6,172 bases of DNA, from assembly GCA_046047755.1 (NCBI GenBank), contig JBJOHK010000128.1, forward strand, positions 1 through 6,172. Reading direction: 5' to 3'. Under the pieces are notes generated by a model. That model was not told the origin of the DNA, searched no databases, and was given only the letters and a program-made list of their open reading frames with translations. Position 1 is the stretch's first letter; each line of letters begins with the position of its first letter. Shown here piece by piece: positions 1 through 5,145 of this stretch. The stretch comes from JALRLA01 sp046047755. Lineage in GTDB: Bacteria > Bacteroidota > Bacteroidia > NS11-12g > UBA955. Both the position numbers and the translations under genes were made by a program.

Positions 1-521
1 CTATCAAACGCAATGACTTCAACTTTGGTGTTTCGATCAAGAACATTGGTCCTGATATGATGCACAAAGGAGACGGTTTGAGCTATAAGGCTTTGTTGCA
101 AAACGGAACGTTTGACAAAACAGTTCAAGTGAAAGTGGATCCTATTAAGATGCCTTCATTGTTGAACATCTCAGCCACCTATGACATTCGATTGGATAAG
201 GTCGACAACATGTACGACAACAAGTTGACCTTGGGTTTTGGTTTTACCAACTACGCTTTCTCTGCAAACCAAACCGTTTTGGGTGCTGAGTATACCTACA
301 AGAACTTCTTGTCGCTTCGCGGTGCCTTTGTGTACCAAGAAGGAGTATTTAGCGAAGAAACTCGTACTTCAGCTTTTACGGGCGCATCAGCCGGTTTGAG
401 CTACAATTGGACCATGGACGGTGGTAACATCGTTTCCTTGGATTACAGCTATCGCCATACCAATCCATTTGATGGTGTGCACAGTTTTGGTGTACGCATT
501 GGATTAGGCGGGGCCGAGTAA
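1..521 (+). CDS. PorV/PorQ-family outer-membrane protein, 3' part (T9SS)
   Basis: This is the C-terminal 172 codons of a protein whose start lies before the window; the first complete codon begins at base 3 and the stop is TAA at 519-521. The visible part has the pattern of the PorV/PorQ (UPF0164) beta-barrel family. A 'FNFGVSIKNIGPDM' strand is followed by a GDGLS turn, a 'MPSLLNIS' strand, repeated alternating hydrophobic/aromatic strands, 'RGAFVYQEGVF', 'TGASAGLSYNW', 'DYSYRHTNPF', and a final 'HSFGVRIGLG' strand that should close the barrel. In known systems PorV binds the C-terminal sorting domains of T9SS cargo at the outer membrane and delivers them to the PorU sortase, whose gene is often adjacent; the upstream neighbour is not visible here. 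PorV is favoured over PorQ or another paralogue, but the missing N-terminal half prevents certainty. A strong terminator follows directly, so this gene ends its own transcription unit. Confidence 0.78.
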   Translation, partial: IKRNDFNFGVSIKNIGPDMMHKGDGLSYKALLQNGTFDKTVQVKVDPIKMPSLLNISATYDIRLDKVDNMYDNKLTLGFGFTNYAFSANQTVLGAEYTYKNFLSLRGAFVYQEGVFSEETRTSAFTGASAGLSYNWTMDGGNIVSLDYSYRHTNPFDGVHSFGVRIGLGGAE

Positions 522-543
522 ACAGAAAAAACTTATATTTGAT

Positions 544-583
544 TGTTGCATCTATGGGAGGCCATAGATGCAACATTTTTTTT
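544..583 (+). terminator. Strong Rho-independent terminator after the PorV-like gene
   Basis: Bases 544-557 (TGTTGCATCTATGG) pair perfectly with 562-575, giving a 14-bp stem with a four-base GAGG loop (558-561) and no mismatch. Eight consecutive T follow at 576-583. It sits 22 bases after the stop of the PorV-like gene and 33 bases before greA, so it separates the two transcription units. The left flank has only a distant run of A, so termination is expected mainly on the + strand. Confidence 0.93.
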
Positions 584-616
584 AATACCCACCCAAAACA
601 CCAATACATACACACC

Positions 617-1090
617 ATGAGTGCGATACAGTATTTTACCAAAGAAGGATTGGAAGCTTTGAAAGCCGAGCTCCAGCAGTTGAAATCAGTAGAACGCCCC
701 CGCATCATTCAAGCCATTGCGGAAGCCCGAGATAAGGGTGATTTGAGTGAGAACGCGGAATACGATGCAGCCAAAGAAGCCCAGGGTCACTTGGAAGACA
801 AAATTGCCCAAATGGATAGCCTATTGGCCAATGCTCGCGTTATAGATTCTTCACAGTTAGACACCAGCAAGGTGAGCATTTTGTGCAAAGTGAAGGTAAA
901 GAACCACAATGTCGGCAAAGAAGATCAGTACATGATTGTTTCTGAAACCGAGGCCAACTTGAAAGAGAAAAAGATATCAGTCAAGAGCGCCATTGGTGCT
1001 GGTTTGTTGGGCCGAAAAGTAGGAGAGGTCGTAGAGATACAAGTACCTGCGGGAGTGGTCAAGCTGGAAGTTCTGGATATTAGCATTTGA
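617..1090 (+). CDS. greA: Transcription elongation factor GreA
   Basis: This 157-residue protein matches the usual GreA length (about 158). GreA enters the RNA polymerase secondary channel and stimulates cleavage of the backtracked RNA 3' end, rescuing stalled complexes. The N-terminal coiled coil covers roughly residues 8-75 and carries the hallmark 'KGDLSENAEYDAAKE' tip; D42 and E45 correspond to the catalytic-tip acidic residues of E. coli GreA (D41, E44). The C-terminal FKBP-like domain runs from about residue 80 and includes 'SAIGAGLLGRKVGEVVEIQVPAG'. The ATG at 617 is chosen because 'MSAIQYFTKEGLEAL' aligns with the family N-terminus; the in-frame codon further upstream at 539 would translate the terminator hairpin. 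No Shine-Dalgarno sequence is visible, as is usual in Bacteroidota. It is the first gene of a compact operon, with the HIT gene starting 2 nt after its stop. Confidence 0.96.
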   Translation: MSAIQYFTKEGLEALKAELQQLKSVERPRIIQAIAEARDKGDLSENAEYDAAKEAQGHLEDKIAQMDSLLANARVIDSSQLDTSKVSILCKVKVKNHNVGKEDQYMIVSETEANLKEKKISVKSAIGAGLLGRKVGEVVEIQVPAGVVKLEVLDISI

Positions 1091-1092
1091 TC

Positions 1093-1491
1093 ATGGCTAC
1101 TTTGTTTTCTCGAATTGTTGCCGGTGAAATTCCTTGTCACAAGGTAGCGGAAGACGAGAAGCATTTGGCATTTTTGGATATCATGCCTCTTGTGCATGGC
1201 CATGTTTTGGTTATCCCCAAACAAGAGGTTGATTATATCTTCGATTTAGAACCCACGGCTTTGGCTGACCTTTGGCAGTTTGCCCAAGGAGTGGCTCTAG
1301 CCATGGGTCGAGAGTTGCCTTGTAAGCGCATTGGGACGGCTGTCATAGGCTTAGAAGTGCCCCATGCACACATTCACTTAGTGCCCTTGCAGCAGGTCGG
1401 AGATATTAATTTTAGCAAAGAAAAACTGCATCCAAGCCAAGAGCAGTTGGAGGCGATGGCCCTTCGTTTATCACGAGCTTACCATTTCTAG
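1093..1491 (+). CDS. HIT-family (histidine triad) nucleotide-binding protein
   Basis: This 132-residue single-domain protein belongs to the histidine triad family, whose members hydrolyse or transfer nucleoside monophosphates (Hint-like phosphoramidases, Ap4A-type hydrolases). The triad is plain at 'PHAHIHLVP': H91, H93 and H95, with H93 the expected nucleophile. The N-terminus 'FSRIVAGEIPCHKVAED' and 'HGHVLVIPK' (residues 35-43) are typical Hint-like segments, as is the 'CKRIG..VIGLEVPHAH' stretch leading into the triad. The ATG at 1093 is preferred because 'MATLFSRI' fits the family N-terminus; a TTG two codons earlier (1087) would overlap greA and is less likely. It lies 2 nt after greA and 2 nt before the Lgt-like gene, so co-transcription and perhaps translational coupling are likely. 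To my knowledge a greA-HIT pair is common in Bacteroidota. The physiological substrate cannot be read from the sequence. Confidence 0.94.
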   Translation: MATLFSRIVAGEIPCHKVAEDEKHLAFLDIMPLVHGHVLVIPKQEVDYIFDLEPTALADLWQFAQGVALAMGRELPCKRIGTAVIGLEVPHAHIHLVPLQQVGDINFSKEKLHPSQEQLEAMALRLSRAYHF

Positions 1492-1493
1492 TC

Positions 1494-2285
1494 ATGCATC
1501 CAGAACTCTTTCATTTCGGTTCCATAACGCTGTATTCGTATGGGTTCATGATCATGATTGGAGTTCTAGTGGCCTTTTACGTGGTGTATAGAAACAGGGG
1601 CGAACTAGGCTTGGATTTGGATGGAATCAGTGAGTTGTTTTTGTATTGCTTCTTGGGAGTTTTCGTGGGAGGGAAAATCTTTTTCTTCCTAGAAAAGCCG
1701 GCCTATTACGCCTCTCACTTGGGCAAATTTTTCGAGAACCTAGGTCGCGGATTCGTGTTCTATGGTTCATTCTTGTTTACCGTTGCTTTGCTCGTCTGGT
1801 GGTTTCGCAAGCGAGGAATTTCTCTGGCTAAGGGGTTTGACTGGGTAGGAGTTGGGGGCGCCTTTGTCCATGCATTTGGAAAAATTGGATGTTTCCTTTC
1901 TGGATGTTGCCACGGGGTAGCCTGCGATCCGGCATATGGCGTGATTTACACCCATCCTCGCAGTTCGGCTGAGCCTTTGGGCGTGCCGCTATACCCAGTT
2001 CAATTGTGGGATTCAGCTATCATCTTTGTCTGTTTAGCCCTAATGTTTTGGACTCGGAAGCGACAGCGATTTGATGGTCAATTGTTTTTGATCTACGGAT
2101 TGGTCTATGCCGTTGGCCGCTTTTTTACTGAAATATACCGAGGCGATGAGGCCCGTGGGTACATCATCGATAAATGGTTGACCCACAGCCAAGCAATTGC
2201 CTTTGTGGTGTTTATCTCTCTGGCTATTCTGTACAAGAAAGGGCTTTCGGGAGGCAGCAAAGCGGGAGGTTCTGATGCTTCATAA
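1494..2285 (+). CDS. Prolipoprotein diacylglyceryl transferase (Lgt) family protein, divergent motif
   Basis: This is a 263-residue integral membrane protein. Classical Lgt moves diacylglycerol from phosphatidylglycerol to the lipobox cysteine of prelipoproteins at the inner membrane. About seven hydrophobic segments are visible (near residues 13-32, 46-66, 86-104, 115-135, 172-187, 196-212, 231-247), matching the Lgt fold. Family marks include 'YSYGFMIMIG' (16-23), 'YPVQLWDS' (167-174, compare HPSQLYE) and 'GRFFTEIYRGDEARG' (208-222), where R209, E213 and R216 match the conserved R..E..R of E. coli Lgt. The central signature is altered: GKIGCFLSGCCHG (129-141) replaces GRIGNFINGE, and no HGG motif is seen at 'GFVFYGS' (86-92). 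A GCC-containing variant occurs in other Lgt-family proteins, so this may be a variant enzyme or a paralogue with another role. I therefore give no gene symbol. It starts 2 nt after the HIT gene, and its last 11 nt overlap the delta' gene. Confidence 0.88.
   Translation: MHPELFHFGSITLYSYGFMIMIGVLVAFYVVYRNRGELGLDLDGISELFLYCFLGVFVGGKIFFFLEKPAYYASHLGKFFENLGRGFVFYGSFLFTVALLVWWFRKRGISLAKGFDWVGVGGAFVHAFGKIGCFLSGCCHGVACDPAYGVIYTHPRSSAEPLGVPLYPVQLWDSAIIFVCLALMFWTRKRQRFDGQLFLIYGLVYAVGRFFTEIYRGDEARGYIIDKWLTHSQAIAFVVFISLAILYKKGLSGGSKAGGSDAS
2264..2269 (+). promoter_or_regulatory. Shine-Dalgarno-like GGGAGG before the delta' start
   Basis: GGGAGG lies 5 nt upstream of the ATG at 2275, inside the 3' end of the Lgt-like gene. 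No other start in the window has such a motif, and Bacteroidota rarely depend on one. It also encodes part of a Gly/Ser-rich tail, so it may be chance. It mildly supports 2275 as the start and re-initiation by ribosomes finishing the overlapping upstream frame. Confidence 0.3.
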
Positions 2286-3375
2286 TGTGGTAGGCCAAGA
2301 GGCCATAAAGCAGCGATTGCTTAAGTCGATTCAACAAAACCGAGTGCCCCATGCGCAATTGATAGTTGGGAAAATGGGCCATGGAAGTTTGGCGCTCGCT
2401 TTGGCCTATGCTCAACTCTTGACCTGTCAACAGCCTACTGATCAGGATGCCTGTGGGGAATGTTCATCTTGCCGAAAGAATAAGACCTTCACGCATCCTG
2501 ACGTTCATTTTAGTTTTCCATTTCCAAGCAGCAGCGGCGATACGGCTTCTGATTTGTTGGGGCCCTGGAGAGCTCAATTGACGGAGACACCCTACTTCAA
2601 CTACGAAGATTGGATGAGGCATTTGGGTTCTGAAAACAAACAGGGTAACATTCCTATTAAGGAATGCAGGGCCATAATAAAATCTCTGTCTTTAAAACCC
2701 TTCGAGTCGGCACGAAAGATCCTCATTCTGTGGATGCCCGAATTCTTAGGTCAGGAGGGTAATGTGCTGCTAAAAATGATCGAAGAACCGCCAACAGGGA
2801 CCATTTTTCTACTTGTAGCAGAAAAGACGGAGCTCATATTGAATACCATTCTTTCCAGAACTCAGGCATTGCGTGTTCCACCCTTGCTAGGTTCAGATGT
2901 CTCTGTTGCGCTAGAGCAAAAAGGAATAGATGCCTCTTCTGCCGCTAGAGCAGCGCAGTTATGCCAAGGTGATTTTCGCCAAGCTATGAATTTGATTGAT
3001 CAAGTTCAAAGCCCCTATTTTGAATCTTGGAAGGGCTTTTTGGGCAATGCATATACCAAGAAAATGGATCAGGTGGTGTCTTGGGCCGATGAAGCGGGTT
3101 CCATGGGCCGAGAGGGGCTGAAGGCTTATATGCAATATGGATTGACTCTATTGAGAGCAGCATTGTTACACGAATACGTAGATCAGCGTCCTGAATGGAG
3201 TCAGCAGGAGGGCGAGTTCCTCGACAAATTCTTGAAATTGAATGTTGGCATTGATGCCATGGATAAAATGGTGGGTCAATTGGAATCGGCTATTTATGAA
3301 ATCGAACGAAATGGCAATGCCAAAATGATATTGACCACATTGGGCTATGGCATTTCCAAAAATATTCGAAATTGA
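2275..3375 (+). CDS. holB: DNA polymerase III subunit delta' (HolB-like clamp-loader subunit)
   Basis: This 366-residue protein has the clamp-loader AAA+ layout of the delta'/DnaX family. It opens with 'VVGQEAIKQRLLKSI', then 'RVPHAQLIVGKMGHGSLALALAYA' split across residues 23-46. A zinc-binding module follows, C51-x8-C60-x2-C63-x2-C66. Further on are 'ILILWMPEFLGQEGNVLLKMIEEPP' (149-173), the Walker-B-like and LLK.EEPP region, and 'LSRTQ' (193-197), corresponding to the SRC motif. The P-loop-like sequence GKMGHGSL has S38 in place of the lysine, so ATP binding is unlikely; delta' is characteristically the non-ATPase stator subunit that helps load the sliding clamp. The length agrees with delta' (E. 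coli 334) and is shorter than most DnaX. The ATG at 2275 places the conserved VGQ near the N-terminus; an upstream in-frame start at 2197 lies deep within the Lgt-like gene. It overlaps that gene by 11 nt and appears to end the housekeeping operon. Confidence 0.92.
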   Translation: MLHNVVGQEAIKQRLLKSIQQNRVPHAQLIVGKMGHGSLALALAYAQLLTCQQPTDQDACGECSSCRKNKTFTHPDVHFSFPFPSSSGDTASDLLGPWRAQLTETPYFNYEDWMRHLGSENKQGNIPIKECRAIIKSLSLKPFESARKILILWMPEFLGQEGNVLLKMIEEPPTGTIFLLVAEKTELILNTILSRTQALRVPPLLGSDVSVALEQKGIDASSAARAAQLCQGDFRQAMNLIDQVQSPYFESWKGFLGNAYTKKMDQVVSWADEAGSMGREGLKAYMQYGLTLLRAALLHEYVDQRPEWSQQEGEFLDKFLKLNVGIDAMDKMVGQLESAIYEIERNGNAKMILTTLGYGISKNIRN

Positions 3376-3428
3376 GAGGCTCATAGGCAACTTCGAAGGA
3401 GCTTTGAACTTCTAATGGAAAGGGCCTC
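3376..3428 (+). other. Nested inverted repeats between delta' and sigma genes
   Basis: Bases 3376-3382 (GAGGCTC) can pair with 3422-3428 (GGGCCTC) with one G-T wobble. They enclose a second hairpin, 3392-3398 (TTCGAAG) with 3402-3408 (CTTTGAA), with one wobble and a GAG triloop. No T run follows, so this is not a standard terminator. It could be a leader RNA structure or a protein-binding region just upstream of the sigma gene, or chance. The remainder of this 64-base gap shows no convincing promoter. Confidence 0.25.
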
Positions 3429-3439
3429 CCTGTTAGAGA

Positions 3440-3991
3440 ATGAAAGAATCCAATCTGCATACTGAAACCGATCGGCATCGAATTCAGGCTTGTTTGAAGG
3501 GAGATGCCCAGGCTCAATCAGAATTGTACCATCGATACGCCGGGAAACTATATGCTATTTGTTTGAGATACATGGGAGAGCCCGATGCGGCACGCGACAT
3601 GCTGCAGGAGACTTGGATCAAAGTATTTACCAAGTTGGGTGAGTTCAAAGCCCAAGGCTCGTTTGAAGGTTGGCTCAAGCGAATTGCAGTCACGACTTGT
3701 CTAGATGCCATCAAAAGCGACCGCATGCGTTTTTCCAGTGACATTGAAGATCATACCGCCATTCGAGACGAGAACCCCAGTTTGGATTCCAAAATGGATG
3801 CTGGGAGATTGCTCAAGCTGATTGAGCAGCTACCAGTAGGGTATAGGGTGGTCTTCAACTTGTTTGCCATTGAGGGCTATGGACACAGCGAAATCGCCTC
3901 CTTGCTGAACATCAGCGAGAATACATCAAAGAGTCAACTGTTCAAGGCGCGCAAGTGGCTGCAGGAGCGATTGTCAGATGAAAAAAAATAA
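3440..3991 (+). CDS. ECF-type RNA polymerase sigma-70 factor
   Basis: This 183-residue protein has only sigma regions 2 and 4, the hallmark of extracytoplasmic-function sigma factors. Region 2 spans about residues 26-96, with 'LYHRYAGKLYAICLRYMG' followed by 'DMLQETWIKVF' (53-63) and 'GSFEGWLKRIAV' (73-84), the core-binding and -10 recognition segments. Region 4 spans about 122-176, with 'LPVGYRVVFNLFAIEGYGHSEIA' broken over 131-153 and the helix-turn-helix 'LLNISENTSKSQLFKARKWL' (155-174), which should read the -35 element. The 'EGYxHxEIA..L.ISE.TSKSQL' style is typical of Bacteroidota ECF factors paired with a membrane anti-sigma gene. That fits the next gene, 60 nt downstream, whose N-terminus looks like such a partner. 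P. gingivalis SigP is an example of an ECF factor controlling T9SS genes, but no orthology can be claimed here. The start at 3440 is the only ATG close to region 2. The gene ends in an A8 run (3981-3988) coding Lys-Lys before TAA. Confidence 0.94.
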   Translation: MKESNLHTETDRHRIQACLKGDAQAQSELYHRYAGKLYAICLRYMGEPDAARDMLQETWIKVFTKLGEFKAQGSFEGWLKRIAVTTCLDAIKSDRMRFSSDIEDHTAIRDENPSLDSKMDAGRLLKLIEQLPVGYRVVFNLFAIEGYGHSEIASLLNISENTSKSQLFKARKWLQERLSDEKK

Positions 3992-4051
3992 TACGAATTC
4001 GAGGCAACCATTAGCCCCAATTTTTCTTCTTACCTCTGAATCACTCCGTTC

Positions 4052-5083
4052 ATGAAGGACCAAAACCCCATAGATTCATTGTTTCGCGATGCGTTGAGAG
4101 AGGCAGAAGTGCCGGCTCCCGATGGGGTATTTCAAGCGGTGCAGACCCAGCTGTCTGTGACTAGTTCAGCGGCCGTCAGCGGTACTAGCTTGTTGGTTAA
4201 AGCCTCCATCTGGATGCTAGCTGCAGGATCTCTGGTTACCGCCGTTTGGTGGAATGCCGATTCAGATTCTGCCGTTGACCCAAATCCTGCGGCCATAGAA
4301 TCCTCCATTGATGTGGCAGAAAGCCCTTCAGAAAGCCCTTCAGAAAGCCCGGTAGACGAAGCCGCGATTGAACTTGAAACGAGCCGTTCAAATGATGTTA
4401 CGGGTAGTACTTCCATTCCCGCTAATGATGATGAAGTTGAAACTGTTGTAGAAGAGACTGTTCCAGTTTCTGGTGTTTTGCCATATGTCTCCATAGCGCC
4501 TGTGCACCAAACTCGCCCATCTGAGGAATCGAATTTACTGTCCCCCAAGCCTGAATCTTGCAAAGGGTCTGCGCAAGGGCGATTGTCTGATTTGGCCGGC
4601 GGATGCGTGCAATTTGAATCGTTAGGACAGACCGATGCCCGTGCTCTCTGGAGAATAGACGGGGTGCCTGTGTATTCCCAAAGCGGGTCGCATTGTCCTG
4701 ATTTTGGACAGCGAGACCGCATGGCCTTAGTGCTCATTCTTCGACATTCGTCAGGCTGTGTAGATTCTCAAGTTTTTTGGATTCAGGCCCCTAAATTGGA
4801 CATTCCCAATTATGTAATTCCCGATGTAATAACTCCCAATGGAGATGGATTGAATGATCAGTTCTATGTGGAATTTGATCGTTATCCTGAGAAATACGAG
4901 CTGTTAATCTTTGACCAGCTCAATCGATTGGTCTTTCGCAGTGAAGATCCCCATGAAAACTGGAGAGCCCAATGTTACCAAACACCTTGTCCAGCCGGTC
5001 TATATAGAGTGGTATTGACCACTCAGTTTGAAGGTCAGGCTGAAGCGAAGGTGAATCGCCAACCCTTGTTAATCAAAAAGTAG
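4052..5083 (+). CDS. Putative membrane anti-sigma protein with CHU_C/type B T9SS C-terminal domain
   Basis: This 343-residue protein has a mixed architecture. Residues 1-34, 'NPIDSLFRDALREAEVPAPDGVF' (in two parts, 5-16 and 17-27), resemble the short sigma-binding N-termini of Bacteroidota anti-sigma proteins (pattern 'D.LF...L...E..PP..VW'). Residues 51-67 (ASIWMLAAGSLVTAVWW) form one hydrophobic helix after K50, predicting N-in/C-out topology. An acidic Ser/Pro/Glu linker (70-160) includes three ESPS/ESPV repeats. Residues 168-246 hold four cysteines (C170, C185, C215, C236) in a degenerate PKD-like pattern ('ALWRIDG', later 'GCVDSQVFWI'). Residues 252-343 are a CHU_C/gliding-associated type B sorting-like domain: 'IPDVITPNGDGLNDQF' (256-271), 'YELLIFDQLNRLVF' (282-295), 'CPAGLYRVVL' (313-322). 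There is no normal N-terminal signal peptide. The sigma gene is directly upstream and a PKD surface protein directly downstream. The CHU_C call is firm; the anti-sigma role is inferred from the N-terminus and context. Confidence 0.8.
   Translation: MKDQNPIDSLFRDALREAEVPAPDGVFQAVQTQLSVTSSAAVSGTSLLVKASIWMLAAGSLVTAVWWNADSDSAVDPNPAAIESSIDVAESPSESPSESPVDEAAIELETSRSNDVTGSTSIPANDDEVETVVEETVPVSGVLPYVSIAPVHQTRPSEESNLLSPKPESCKGSAQGRLSDLAGGCVQFESLGQTDARALWRIDGVPVYSQSGSHCPDFGQRDRMALVLILRHSSGCVDSQVFWIQAPKLDIPNYVIPDVITPNGDGLNDQFYVEFDRYPEKYELLIFDQLNRLVFRSEDPHENWRAQCYQTPCPAGLYRVVLTTQFEGQAEAKVNRQPLLIKK
4319..4350 (+). repeat. In-frame 12-bp tandem repeat (GAAAGCCCTTCA, about 2.7 copies)
   Basis: GAAAGCCCTTCA occurs at 4319-4330 and 4331-4342, with a partial third copy, GAAAGCCC, at 4343-4350; all copies are identical. 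Each unit encodes four residues of Glu/Ser/Pro in the periplasmic linker of the putative anti-sigma protein. Because the unit is a multiple of three, replication slippage would change linker length without breaking the frame. Confidence 0.95.
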
Positions 5084-5120
5084 TCCCTATGATATCCCTC
5101 AAATCGCCTAAATTTGAAGA

Positions 5121-5135
5121 TTCACAAATTGTGAA
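5121..5135. promoter_or_regulatory. Perfect 15-bp dyad, candidate operator
   Basis: TTCACAAATTGTGAA is a perfect inverted repeat with 7-bp arms (TTCACAA/TTGTGAA) around one central A. It lies 10 bases upstream of the preferred ATG (5146) of the PKD surface-protein gene, in the 62-base gap after the anti-sigma gene. The symmetry suits a dimeric DNA-binding regulator; the core TCACA-n3-TGTGA contains CRP-like half-sites but in inverted order and closer together than a CRP site. As RNA it would form only a 6-bp hairpin without a U tract, so a terminator is unlikely. The regulator, if any, is unknown. Confidence 0.4.
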
Positions 5136-5145
5136 ACCACCTTTT

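Noticed and set aside
534..541. TATATTTG, an exact match to the Bacteroidota -7 promoter element (TAnnTTTG) ahead of greA.
   Set aside because: No TTG/TTTG -33 element lies at the expected spacing (the region around 508-516 is GC-rich), and transcription from it would run straight into the perfect terminator hairpin at 544-583.
539..616. Upstream in-frame extension of greA (26 extra residues).
   Set aside because: It would translate the terminator hairpin and T run, and GreA homologues begin at the equivalent of the ATG at 617.
2368..2391. Loss of the Walker A lysine in the delta' subunit (GKMGHGSL), which could suggest an inactivated ATPase.
   Set aside because: Delta' is normally the non-ATPase clamp-loader subunit and commonly has a degenerate P-loop, so this supports the call rather than being an anomaly.
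3981..3988. A8 run at the end of the sigma gene as a possible programmed frameshift or phase-variation site.
   Set aside because: It lies in the last two sense codons after region 4; a shift there would alter only the extreme tail, and the next gene starts independently about 60 nt on.
4132..4737. A 201-codon open frame on the minus strand.
   Set aside because: It is antisense to the putative anti-sigma gene, has Ser/Thr-rich shadow composition with no recognisable domain, and the + strand frame has clear CHU_C motifs.
5089..5145. In-frame upstream ATG extending the PKD surface protein by 19 residues.
   Set aside because: The extension is polar and precedes a complete signal peptide starting at 5146; it also spans the perfect dyad, so a non-coding gap is more likely.
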